Shown here: in pieces, positions 40,101 through 52,100 of the stretch
How positions within the stretch are numbered: the first letter of the stretch is position 1
Layout of the letters: the number at the start of each line of letters is the position of its first letter
Assembly: GCF_029931775.1 (NCBI RefSeq)
Contig: NC_079312.1
Span: 122,138,872-122,202,871 of the forward strand
Length of the DNA stretch: 64,000 nucleotides
Reading direction: 5' to 3'
Origin: Euleptes europaea
Lineage: Eukaryota > Chordata > Lepidosauria > Squamata > Sphaerodactylidae
Notes under the pieces: generated by a model
Seen by the model: only the letters and a program-made list of their open reading frames with translations
The model's database searches: none
What the model was told of the DNA's origin: nothing
Made by a program: the position numbers and the translations under genes

Positions 40101-43100
40101 GTGGGTTCTTGGTGATAGTGTTGGGTCCAGCCAATCAGTCATGTGCACGTTTCATTCCATAGCAAACTTTTAGGACTGGTTTTCTAGAGCTCGGCTGTGG
40201 AGAGGAAAGTATCCCTTTTCAGACCATCAGTGCAAGAGCTTTTTTTGGGAATAAATGGTAGACCCAGGAGGAGGTAGACCCAGTAAATTGTGGGGGAGGG
40301 GCTGTGGCTCAGTGATAGAGCATCTGCTTGGCATGCAGAAGGTCCCAGGTTCAATCCCCGGCATCTCCAGTTAAAGGGACTAGGCAAGTAGGTGATGTGA
40401 AAGACCTCTGCCTGAGACCCTGGAGAGCCACTGAGTAGACAATACTGACTTTGATGGACCAAGGCTCTGATTCAGCATAAGGCAGCTTCATGGGAGGAAG
40501 AATTCTAACAGTGGCTAAAAGGTAGAATCTATGCCAAAATCCCACTGAGGGCACTGTAGCCTAAGGAGGAAATCGGCTATAAGGTTAGCCTCTGGTGGTT
40601 ACATAAAACACTGGGGTGTCCTGCAGAGGATCCAGGACCATTGTTAACCTGAACACGACATATTCTTGGCTTAGGCTGCCCTCCTCCATTCCGCAGCTCT
40701 GTTACACAGTGTACTTGGCATGGGGCACCTCCATTTTCCAGGCACTTATGGCAGAGAGCCCAAAAAATAGTCCATTTGGTTTTCCTAATAACACTGGCCT
40801 GATAAATACAATTGCCTGAGCTGTGCAGAGACATTATGGCAGAGAGTCCTAAACTACCCCCAAAAAAACCGCTGATTGATTGTGACGAAGACTGAGAAAT
40901 CACGGGCCTCTTAAACAGTTTTTTTTTTAATATGTAGAATGTGTGTCCTAGAAGAAAGTTCTTTGTGCAGATTTAGGGTACCAGAGTACACACCTTGTTC
41001 AAGATATCCTCTGTTGACATCCTTGCAAGAATTCACAACCCAAGCAGCATTCCTGATTTTTATTATCTTTTGCCTGTCGAGAAACAGGCAGTGCAATCCT
41101 GAGCAGAGTTAAACCCTTCTAAGTCCGCTGAAGTCAAAGGGTTTAGTATGGCACTGTGAGAGCAGGAGTGTTTGCATATCGGGGTAATTAATTCAGATAC
41201 TGATAGTGCATTTTATTCTAGTTCGTGCAAACACTAATCGCCTCGTGATTTATGCAGTGTGCCAGCTGAATTATGAAACTGCAGCATTTAATCTCTTCTG
41301 TGAGAAGTTGCCACCCGTCATTGATTCGTATACTCTAACACTTCAAAAATGCCAGTCATGCTAAGATATGCTGGGTGGCTCACTAGCTCCAGTGGTTTTA
41401 AACACATGAAGCTGCCTTCTACTGAATCTGACCCTTGGTCCATCAAAGTCAGTATTGTCTACTCAGATTGGCAGTGGCTTTCCAGGGTCTCAGGCAGAGG
41501 TCTTTCACATCACCTACTTGCCTGGTCCCTTTAACTGGAGATGCTGGGGATTGAATCTGGGACCTTCTGTACGCCGAGCAGATGCTCTAAATATGCAAGC
41601 TCAGAGTAGATTAGTCCCCTAGCTCCTGTATGTGACAAAATGGGTGATTTTATCTAAAGATCATTTTGGCACTCTCTGGGATGACATTTGGAGACACACA
41701 TGAAGACACGCACTCTGCACATGGCAAGCTGTTTGTGAGGATTCTCACGTGGCTTGGACCATGTTAACCAAGCCCATGTGAACTCTCTATTCTTGCAGTT
41801 CACGTTAGAGCGGTTAAAACTGCCCAAGTGCCCAAGAGAAACTCATACTTGCTGCACTGAGCTGCCTCCAAACAATTTTATTTCAAATGGATGACCATGC
41901 CGTTGCTTGAGCATATGAGTTTCTGCTAAAGTCATGGGCCTTGTTCTTTTCAAATAAATCTAACCCTTAGGTCCATCTGGTGGAGTTAAAAGTAAGCCCG
42001 CCACGGTCTCCAGCATGCAGAAAACAAGGGAGTAGTAAGGCTGCCTGCCATGTTGGATGGTCTTTCACTTTTCCAATGCAACCTACATAACCTCTGTTTA
42101 TATCTTGGTGAACGGGATTTAGTCATCTGTTTCAAGGAATGGAGTTTATTGCTCTCATTACTTCTCCTTTCTCTTGTCTATCTGCTTTTGCTTCTGTTCC
42201 TTAGGAAGGTCACTTCTGCCAGGCATCAGTCTGTGGCTTGTTTCAACATCTGCCATGGTTTTCTATATGGATCCTCCTGATTCCATAGAGTAATTTCACT
42301 TCAGGAACATTTCATTCAAGCAAAGTGACTGTCCATGTTACCAGCTGAACTAGGCAATGTATCTGGCTAATGCAGTTCTCTCGCAAGAGGATTAGGTAAC
42401 TTGTAGATCAGTCCTAAATTCAGAGAAATGATTGAACAAAGTGTGCAAACACAACTAGAACTGAAGCAGAGGGACTGGCAGTGTAAGCCATTTCTGTATG
42501 TGTATAAGGAAGGGAAGGAGATTGTAGGCTGATTTGATTCTTCTTAAAAGGTAGAGAAAATCGACATATAAAAACCAGCTACTATTCCTCCTTCTCCTTT
42601 TCTCCTTCTTCTTCTCCTCTTACGGTGCCTGTCCGTTGATAGACTTCTTGAATGTGTGCATATGAATAGTAATTGTTTATAAAATGTGTATTCCATGGGC
42701 TTCTGATTTCAGGACCATTCCAGTGCCTCTGAAAATGATACAGCTGATGTGACATCTCAGCAAACTAGCCGGCCAGAAAGTCCGAAAGAGTTGAATGGGC
42801 AACAGACTCCTCCTGTCCCTGTTGCCACAGCAGCAAAGGTATGGCATTGCCCTCTCACTGCTTGGGAAGAAAAGTTGCAAAGACACAACACTTATTGCCT
42901 GTCTAACGCAACAAAAGCCCCTTCTAGGGAGATCTAGGGAAGGCAAGACAAAGACTACAGCGGTGTTGGCTTTGTTTGGAGATGGGAGTTACTGTGCCTC
43001 ACAAAAAAAGGAGTCTAGCTGAAACTTGTGGCAATGGATTTACAACCAGATCAGCTAAAAAAAAGGACAAGTCGGCAGTCCAATAGCATGTGCTGCCTAT

Positions 43101-46100
43101 ATTCACCCCAAGTTTTTTTAGTTGGCCTTGGCTATGAGGTGGAGAGGATATTGTGTCTAATGGATCACTGATCTTTAAAATTTTGCCTTGAGTATGGAAA
43201 CCCAGGTATAAAATACATAAACGTCCCGGCGGTTGTGGGAAGGGGTTCTTGTATTATTAGGTGCCTGTGCTTTTAAAACACCCGAAAGGAGCACATGGGA
43301 AATCGTTAAGTTGCTACTGTTAAGTATTTTTAAAAGCATGAATGTCCTTCGCAACTGACACAGGACCTGTGTGTTTTTTACATTCCAATGAAAATGGCAG
43401 TGAAAACCGACTCTTAGTGTGGCCTCTCTTATTCTGATGCTGTCTTCAACACAGCGGCCACAGAGCTTTATCCGGAGTCCTGAAAAAACGTGATTTGTCT
43501 TCAAAGAGAGGCTGACAGATTGAGTGCTGTAGCTCACTCAAGTGGCTAATTAGTCAGGACATCTTAACTCACCCATCCCAGTACATATAAGGCTCGCTTA
43601 CTGAATTCTTACTTGTGCCCCACTGTACAGTCGAAACCATCAAGCGACAGCAAGAACCGCCACAAAAAGCCCAAGGAGACAAAGCCCAAAGTGAAGAAGC
43701 TGAAATATCACCAGTACATTCCTCCTGACCAGAAAGCCGAGAAGTCTCCTCCGCCCATGGACTCGGCCTACGCGCGGCTCCTTCAGCAGCAGCAGCTCTT
43801 CCTGCAGCTCCAGATCCTTAGTCAGCAGCAGCAGCACCGACACCATCATTTCAACTATCCTGGCTCTCATTCCAGCCAGCTGAAGTGAGTGGTGAAGGAA
43901 GCGGCTCCTATAGCAACACTCCACCACCCTCGCACTAGGGTTGCCAACCTCCAGGTACTAGCTGGAGGTCTCCTGCTATTACAACTGATCTCCAGCCGGC
44001 AGAGATCACTTCTCCTGGAGAAAATGGCCGCTTTGGCCATTGGACTCTATGGCATTGAAGTCCCTCCCCCTCCCCTCCCCCTCCCCTCCCCTCCTCTGGC
44101 TCCACCCCAAAAACCTCCTGCAAGTGGCGAAGAAGGACCTGGCAACCCTACCCTGCACCCATCCCCCTTTTTGTTGTTGTAGAAGCTATGATTATTTTCA
44201 CACCACACATTTTTGGCCAGAGCTAGACACTTTTAAGTTCCACTGATGAAAAGGTGTGCTGTTGAAATGCCTAGGATTTATAAGTGGCTCCATTTGTTCT
44301 GCTTTCAAGTTTCTGTAGAACTGAATACACAGCCGTACAATACAACGTAAGGCAAATTAAATAGGCCTGCGTTCGTGATCTACAAGGTCCAGAAGTGCAG
44401 TTGATGTATTAGAGTTCTTCAAGGAAGACAGCATGGCAAGTGAGAGGGTAAATTCATGCTTATAGATTAAACATCACTTACCCCGCAGTGGCCATACCCT
44501 TAAAAGCTTTAACCAAGACGGGCAGCATTAGAAGAAGAAGAGTAGGTTTTTATATGCTGTCTTTCTCTACCACTTAAGGGAGAATCAAGGCAGCTTACAA
44601 TCCCCTTCCCTTCCCCTCCCCACAACCAACACCCTGTGAGGTAGGTGGGGCTGAGAGAGCTGTGACTAGCCCAAGGTCACCTAGCTGGCTTTGTGTGTAA
44701 CAAACAAATCCAGTTCACCAGATTAACCTCCACCACTCATGTGGAGGAGTGGGGAATCAAACCTGGTTCTCCAGATCAGAGTCCACCACTCCAAACCACT
44801 GCTCTTTACTACCATATCACGCTGGCTCTCCATTTCTTGAACCAGTTTTATTTTCAATACCTTTAAAGTTGAAGCAGCTGGGCAAGGGGAAGATGCCACA
44901 TGGGCTTCAGTCTTCCCTTCTAATAGCACACACACACAAAAACCAAAAAACAACCAGGGGTATTGATTTTTTAAAATCTTTCTTTTGTTTTTCAGGCAAC
45001 CCAACGAGCAGGGGGCCAAAACCGCAAACTCTTCCCCAACAGCTGCCGCTAACAGTCCTCTTTCTCCTGTGAAAGGCACCTTTTCGGGACAGCCCTGCAT
45101 TTCTACTCTCAAACCAGGTCCTCTGCCATCCAATCTGGATGACTTAAAAGTGAGTGTTGTGTGTCGGACAGTCAGTAAAAACTTTTCATGCGAGGAGGCA
45201 ATGTCCAAATTCTCCATGTTCACAGTTAAGACCATCACTGCAGCCAGTCAGCACTCACTGGGAAATCCAGGGAAGTGATAGAGTGGTAATGCGGCACTAA
45301 GCTCTGTGGTGAAGGTTAGAGATGGCCACCTCTCCATCTGCCGCAGGCAGCATGCAAGCCAGATTCTTCGGTGGCTGCCAAATGGTTTCCTGATGTCTGC
45401 CATGAATAGCTGTAGAGCAGGAAGATGCAGAGATACACTGTGACCAACATCTGAAAACAATAAGTAATTGGCTGATTGGTTACAGGTATCATGCATGGAC
45501 CTTACAACGGGAGTACATCTGTTCACTTCAGAGACCAATACTGGTAACTAGGATTAAAAAAATTCTGCTGTTATCTGTCTATTCTCTTGGGTTTCTCTAA
45601 TTCTGTACTAAAAACTCCGATTTTTAACTGATAAAAAAATTGAATTCTGCTACCAGAAAGTTATGTAAATGTGTCAGATATGCATAAAAAGGCACAACCG
45701 AACATTTCTTGTAGTGTTCTCTTTTATAGACGCTAAAAATCGGTGTAAAATTAGATGAATGTTTTATATGTAAGGAATTGTGGGGGGCAGTATAGGACTG
45801 AAAAGGCAGTTAGGTCTGGATTAGGAAACCACAGGAAGCTGAAGAGGCTGGTGGTTGCTGGTGGTTTGTTATTTCTTTTAACAACATGCATCAAAATAGT
45901 TTAAATGCCCCTTGTGTATCTATCATCAGAGGTCATTAAAAGCATATATATTCATTATTTGGAACAAGGGCTTGCAGCTGAGCACAGAAATATGATATCT
46001 GAGTTTGTTTTACATCTCTCCCGCTTCCACCATGGAACTCAAAGCAGCTGACATAGGACTTCTTGGAGGCCTGCTATCAAGGCACCAGTTAGACCTGCTT

Positions 46101-49100
46101 AGCAAAATTGCTCCATTTGATGCCTTTCAGTCATACCCCTGGAATTTAAGAACTGTTCTGTCTTAATCTCCCTGCTAACTTAGACAATAAGTGAAAGTCT
46201 CAACAATTTAAATATTTAAAAAATGAGAACTAGTTTTAATTTCAAATGTTGAAGGTTAAGAACTATTTTTGTATTCAATATCTACATGTGGTTTCTGATT
46301 TGGAGCTCCAGCAAAAATTATTTCTGTACTAAATGGTACAGTACCTGAGCTAAATCAGATTCATTGATTAGATTGGCTTGCCTTCAGATAACACTGCACG
46401 GACGTTGATTTGCCCTAACTATACTTGAAATGTTAGAAGATTACCCTTAGCCCGCTCCTGCCAAATATTTCTTCAGCATAGTAAGTCTACTTCAAACTCA
46501 GTCATAAACTTTGGTTTATGCCAGAAATTATTATATTCCAAAGAATACCAAAACCATAGACCCAGTAACAACAGAGATGCCTATTCACTGGTGCGTAGCA
46601 TGGTTTGGTCCATCAAAGTCAGTATTGTCTCCTCAGACTGGCTGTCCAGAGGTCTTTCACATCACCTACTGCCAAATCCTTTTCCTGGGGGTGCCGGGGA
46701 TTGAACCTGATGCTCTACCACTGAGCCATAGCCCCTCCCACAAATAATCTCAGACTCCTTTTTTAGATAAAATGGGGAATGGAGAGCCATGGATGCTGCC
46801 CTGAGCTCCTTAGAGAAAAGGCGGGATAAAAACATGTTAGATAGGTATGTCAGAATGGGCCGACCTGATTCAGTCAGGTTGTCACTTCCCCACAAAGCTG
46901 GATCAAACTGAGACGCCAAACTGAGACGCCAATGCTGACCAAAGGGCTTTTGTTTCAGGTGTCAGAGTTGAGGCAACAGCTCCGAATAAGGGGCCTTCCT
47001 GTCTCCGGTACGAAAACAGCCCTGATGGAACGTCTGCGGCCTTTCCAAGAATGCAGTGGGGGTTCAGTGCCCAACTTCAGCGAAATAACTACTGTCACCT
47101 TCCCAGTGACCCCAACGAGCTCTCTGTCCAGTTACCAGTCCCAGTCCTCAGCCAGTCTGCTATCCAATGGCTTTTACCACTTTGGCAGCACCAGTTCCAC
47201 ACCGCCCATCTCCCCGGCTTCTTCCGACCTGTCAGTGAACGGTTCCTTACCAGACACTTTCAACGAAGGACCCCTGTCTTCCCCACAGTTTGTCTTGCAC
47301 CCTTCTCCTGTGCAGAGTGGGTGTGAAGAGAGCTTGATAGGCAGCATTAACGGAGCTGGCATCCAGCTTGAAGTGGAAAGAGTCGACACAGAGAAAGACA
47401 AGATGCTGGTGGAGAAGCAGAAGGTCATCAACGAGCTCACCTGGAAATTGCAGCAAGAGCAGAGGCAAGTGGAGGAGCTGAGGATGCAGCTCCAGAAGCG
47501 CAAAAGGGGCCACGGGGCGGAGGAGAAGCAACCCTCGGCACATTTCTTCGGCTTTCCAATCAAGCAAGAAAACACCGTGTCCAGCTGTCCATTTGCACCC
47601 AAGCAAGCTGCCTTGAAGGGGCAAACCAGCAGTTCAGATGCACTGAATAATTGTGGGCCGTCTCAGCTCCCCCGCCTTATAAATAGCCACTGCGTGGAAT
47701 CTTCAGGGCAAAATGGCATACTGTCCTCCACGTTCCTAAGCCCACAGTGCTCACCTCAGCACTCACCACTAGAGGCAGCGAAGAGCCCACAGCACATCAG
47801 CCTTCCGCCCTCACCCAACAGCCATTACCTCCTCTCGGTGTCCCCCAACACTCAAGGGGAAGGGCGCAGCAGTTCTCCACAGGCTAGCAGCCATCTACAC
47901 ACCACTCCGGTAAGGAAGCCTGGCGTATGCACCTCCTTTCATGAGTGCTTTTTATTGGGCTGGTGTTATAGCTAATAAGGGAGTAAACGTTCATATGCAA
48001 ATTCCTCTTTTGCTATAGAATCAGGCAGAGTAGAGCATGAAAGCAGGAAAGTTCTGAGTTCTTCTGAATCCTGATGGCCCTAGGGAATGCATAAAACGTT
48101 ACATAGCCTGGCTCCCTTTCTTGCTAGCAAATGGTAATGTGAGAGCCGGCATGGTGTAGTGGTTAAGAGCAGTGGTTTGGAAGCAGTGGAGTTTAATCTG
48201 GAGAACTGGGATTGATTTCCCATTCCTCCACATGAGCGGCGGAGGCTAATCTGGTGAACCGGGTTGGTTTCCCCACTCCTGCACATGAAGCCAGCTGGGT
48301 TAGTCATAGCTCTCTTAGAGCTCTCTCAGCCCCACCTGCCTCACAGGGTGTCTGTTATGGGGAGGGGAAGGGAAAGTGATTGTAAGCCAGTTTGATACTT
48401 CCTTAAGCGGTAGAGAAAGTCAGCATATAAAAACCAGCTCTTCTTCTGTTCTTAAGCAACAGAGCTCCTGATTACTTGCAATGTTACACAGCTCCTGTCT
48501 TCTTACCTTCAACCTACTAGTATTTATCACCAATGGTAATCTCTATAGATATATGTTAGATTATATTCTTGGTGCTCCTGTAAGTCTTCCCCATCCATAC
48601 AAGACAAGAATCCTCCCAACCAGACTGTCAGAAATAGAGGAAAGGCCCCCATGTTTTCTGTTACACATTCTTTTATGGGACAGGGAAGCTTTCCTCGGTA
48701 GAAGTTCAAGAAGATGTCCAAAGATAAACAGCAGGGAGATGGGGTGCATAGCCTTTGCTGTTTTCTCAAGTTTCCATTCATTGATGGTTCAGTCCCATGT
48801 GCAATGAATAAATTCAAGCCTAGGGACTTTTTGATGCAGTTATAGAGCTGCACCACCTTTGTTCAGCTGATTTTTTATTCCTCTGACTAACTTTGCCTTC
48901 TTCGTAGATGCCAACACAAGGAGGCCAGAAGTATTCTATTCTGTCACCCAGCTTCTGTAAGTCAAGTGTTGCCCTTCCAGAAGGAAAACAGCCTCCACCA
49001 TATGCTGATGCAGTGAAGCAGGTAACTGTCTGGTGCTTGCTAACTTATGCTTGACTGGGGCTTATTTGGTCTGATTTCTGCTCATGTAGCAAAATCCCTT

Positions 49101-52100
49101 GTGGCCCATGGGTGAAATCAACTCATTGCTACTGGCTTCAAAGGTTGCTTTACCACTGCAGAAAGACAATTCAAGATGTTCGAGCGAAAGTTTGAACTCA
49201 GTCAACCTTTGACTTGGTCAGCGGTTGAGTAAGAAGTTGAAATGAGAATCAGTAACTCAATCCCTGCTAAGGCAGGGGTTCTTGACTTCTTTTCATCCCT
49301 GGATAAGTAACTATGTAAACAATAGCAGGGCTGCGACTACTGTTGCACAGGTGTTATCAATTTTAAAGAGAAATGCAGAGATCTGCAAATGACCCAGCTT
49401 TGTATGAAGCACCTAAAGAATATCTTGTTCAAGTGGGCACACCTGAGAGCACCAAAGAAAAACTCTCAGGGACAGGTGGCACTTGGGTAGACTTATTACA
49501 GGGAGGCTGCAATCCTGATCATACAAGTAATATTACATTTTATGGGATTTTCTTTTAAGCAAATATAATTAGGGACAGTGTGAAGCAAAGAGTGGGGGAG
49601 CTGCAATTCATTCCATGTTGGCAAGGAGACTGAAGTTGCTTCAGCTTTTATGCAGCTAGATCCAGCGTGGTGTAGTGGTTAAGAGCTGTGGTTTCGAGCG
49701 GTGGACTTTAATATGGACAACGGGGTTTGATCCCCCACTCCTCCACATGAGCGGCGGAAGCTAATCTGGAGAACCAGGTTGGTTTCCCCACTCCTGCACA
49801 AGAAGCCAGCTGGGTGACCTTGGGCTAGTCACAGTTCTCTTAGAGCTCTCTCAGCCTCACCTACCTCACAGGATGTCTGTTGTGGGGAGGGGAAGGTGAT
49901 TGCAAGCCGGTTTGATTCTCCCTTAAGTGGTAGAGAAAATCGGCATATAAAAACCAACTCTTCTTCTTCTAGATGGCACATGAAAAGGAGTATTTGAAGT
50001 GCATAATAATTTGGTAGATTCACAAGACCACTCTGGAATCTTGTGGGAGGTAACTACAAAGCTACTAAGCTGCAGCCCCTTGACTCTGTAAATATATACT
50101 GTCTGCCACTGACTTCTGTCAGCCCATAACATACTTTCTTCTAGTTTCTGGCATTGTAAAGCTGCATCTGTTTTGCAAGGAAGATACTAGGTTCTTAGTT
50201 TCAGTGAATGGCCAATCCTTGACTTTGCCATCTCATATATCCTCAATGTCTTTTCAAGCAGATCGATGTAGAATCTCCTTTATGCATGTGGGAATTATAT
50301 ACATAGGAGCCCCGTGGTGGAGAGTGGTAAGCTGCAGTACTGCAGTCCAAGCTCTGCTCACGACCTGAGTTCGATCCTGACAGAAGTTGGTTTCAGGTAG
50401 CCGGCTCAAGGTTGACTCAGCCTTCCATCCTTCCGAGGTCGGTAAAATGAGTACCCAGCTTGCTGGGGGTAAAGGGAAGATGACTGGGGAAGGCACTGGC
50501 AAACCTCCCTGTAAACAAAAGTCTGCCTAGAAAACGTCGGGATGTGATGTCGCCCCATGGGTCAGGAATGACCCGGTGCTTGCACAGGGGACCTTATCTT
50601 TTATTATATACATAATTCTGGGTCTGTTGCTTAATCAGCATGGCGAAGAGTTCCTTTCATTTTGGAATGTGTGAGAACTTTCTATGCTGATCAGCAGCTT
50701 CCCTTGTTGGAGTCGTCTGAAGCATAATTTAGCATTTTTGAAATTATTTTAACGTGTGTTTTAATTATATTGTATTATATGTATACTAACTGTTGGAAGC
50801 TGCCCCTGAGCCTGACTTGGTTGGGAAAGGGCAGGGTATAAACTGAATAAAATAAAATAAAAATTTAAAAATACTTCTGAATGGCTCTGATCCTCATGTT
50901 TCCTCCATCCAAGCTGATTTTTTTTTTGCAGCATGTAGGCTCAAATGGCTGACTTTTCCCATTTCTCCTGCTTTTCTCCTGTTGCAGCAGATGACCCGAA
51001 GTCAGCAGATGGATGAACTGCTGGATGTGCTTATTGAAACTGGAGGTAGGCAGTACCCAGAGGATCATTCAGGACTCCACAGGCACTGAGTGTCTTCCCT
51101 GGGCAGTCAAAGACCATAACCCTGATCTGTTCACCGCCTGTAGCATGGTGCCTGCGATTGCTGTTTCAGACAATATTCGTTACATCAGTTAGTCACAGTG
51201 AGCGCTATTTGAGCCAAATGCCTGCTGCCTGTGCCAGCTAGTTAAAGAAAGACTAAATGTAGCCATACTCACTGTCTGTTGCATAAAGTCTTCTTATGGC
51301 CATGCCCACAGGGAACACTTCTTGCGCCCCTATATTTTGGCAGGTTTATTTTAAGAAAACAGGATTAACTTGGAGGTTTTCACTGAGTTTAACCTTTCCC
51401 AGCAGTCAGGAAATGAGCTCTGACTATTCCGACATCTATTTGGGCTTTAAAAAGAGAGGAACTCTAGAGTTTGTATTCATACTCACTCTTTGAATGACCG
51501 AGACCAGAAATTGTGTCACGTGTACTGGAACCAAGGATGTTTTCCTGTGAAACCACAAGGTCTGGTATGCAGCATTAAGACCAGTGACCAATAGTGGTCA
51601 AATATCTTGCATGAACTGATACAGAACTTTTACACAATACCACTGCCCACAACTCCCACTTCCATCACGTTGGCCATTTATGCAGAACTGTTTCCCTCGT
51701 GGTCACTCCACCGATTGCTTTGGGGCTTCCTTTTCATTATTACTGCCTTTCCCGACTATCAGAGGATGCCCATGTTTTCCGGCTGCTGTTTTAGCCAGAA
51801 TCTGGAAAACATGGGCAAAACATGCAGAAACGCATGGGAAGAGCGAGGCGGCCTCTGACAGTCAGGAAAGGCATGCATAATCAAAAGGAAGCCCCAGAGC
51901 AGTTGGCGGGGTGACTTTGAGGAAACAGCCCTGCATAAATGGCCATTCTGTCCTCTCCCTCAAGCTTTAAAATAACATCCACTGAAAACCACAAACACAG
52001 ACAAATGATAAAATACATTGCTAGAGTGGCACTCAGAAATTCTATATGCTGGTTCTCACTAGACTGCATCAGCTTCCTCAGATTCCAGTAACCTCTGCCA

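Noticed and set aside
40293-40370. Possible tRNA gene (A and B boxes)
   Set aside because: No full cloverleaf; the sequence continues into a SINE body found elsewhere in the window.
44723-45238. 171-codon - strand open frame
   Set aside because: Antisense of a SINE-1 copy and of MYOCD exon 9; shadow frame.
47174-47624. Two - strand open frames of 142 and 125 codons
   Set aside because: Antisense shadows of MYOCD exon 10; the + frame has conserved myocardin domains.
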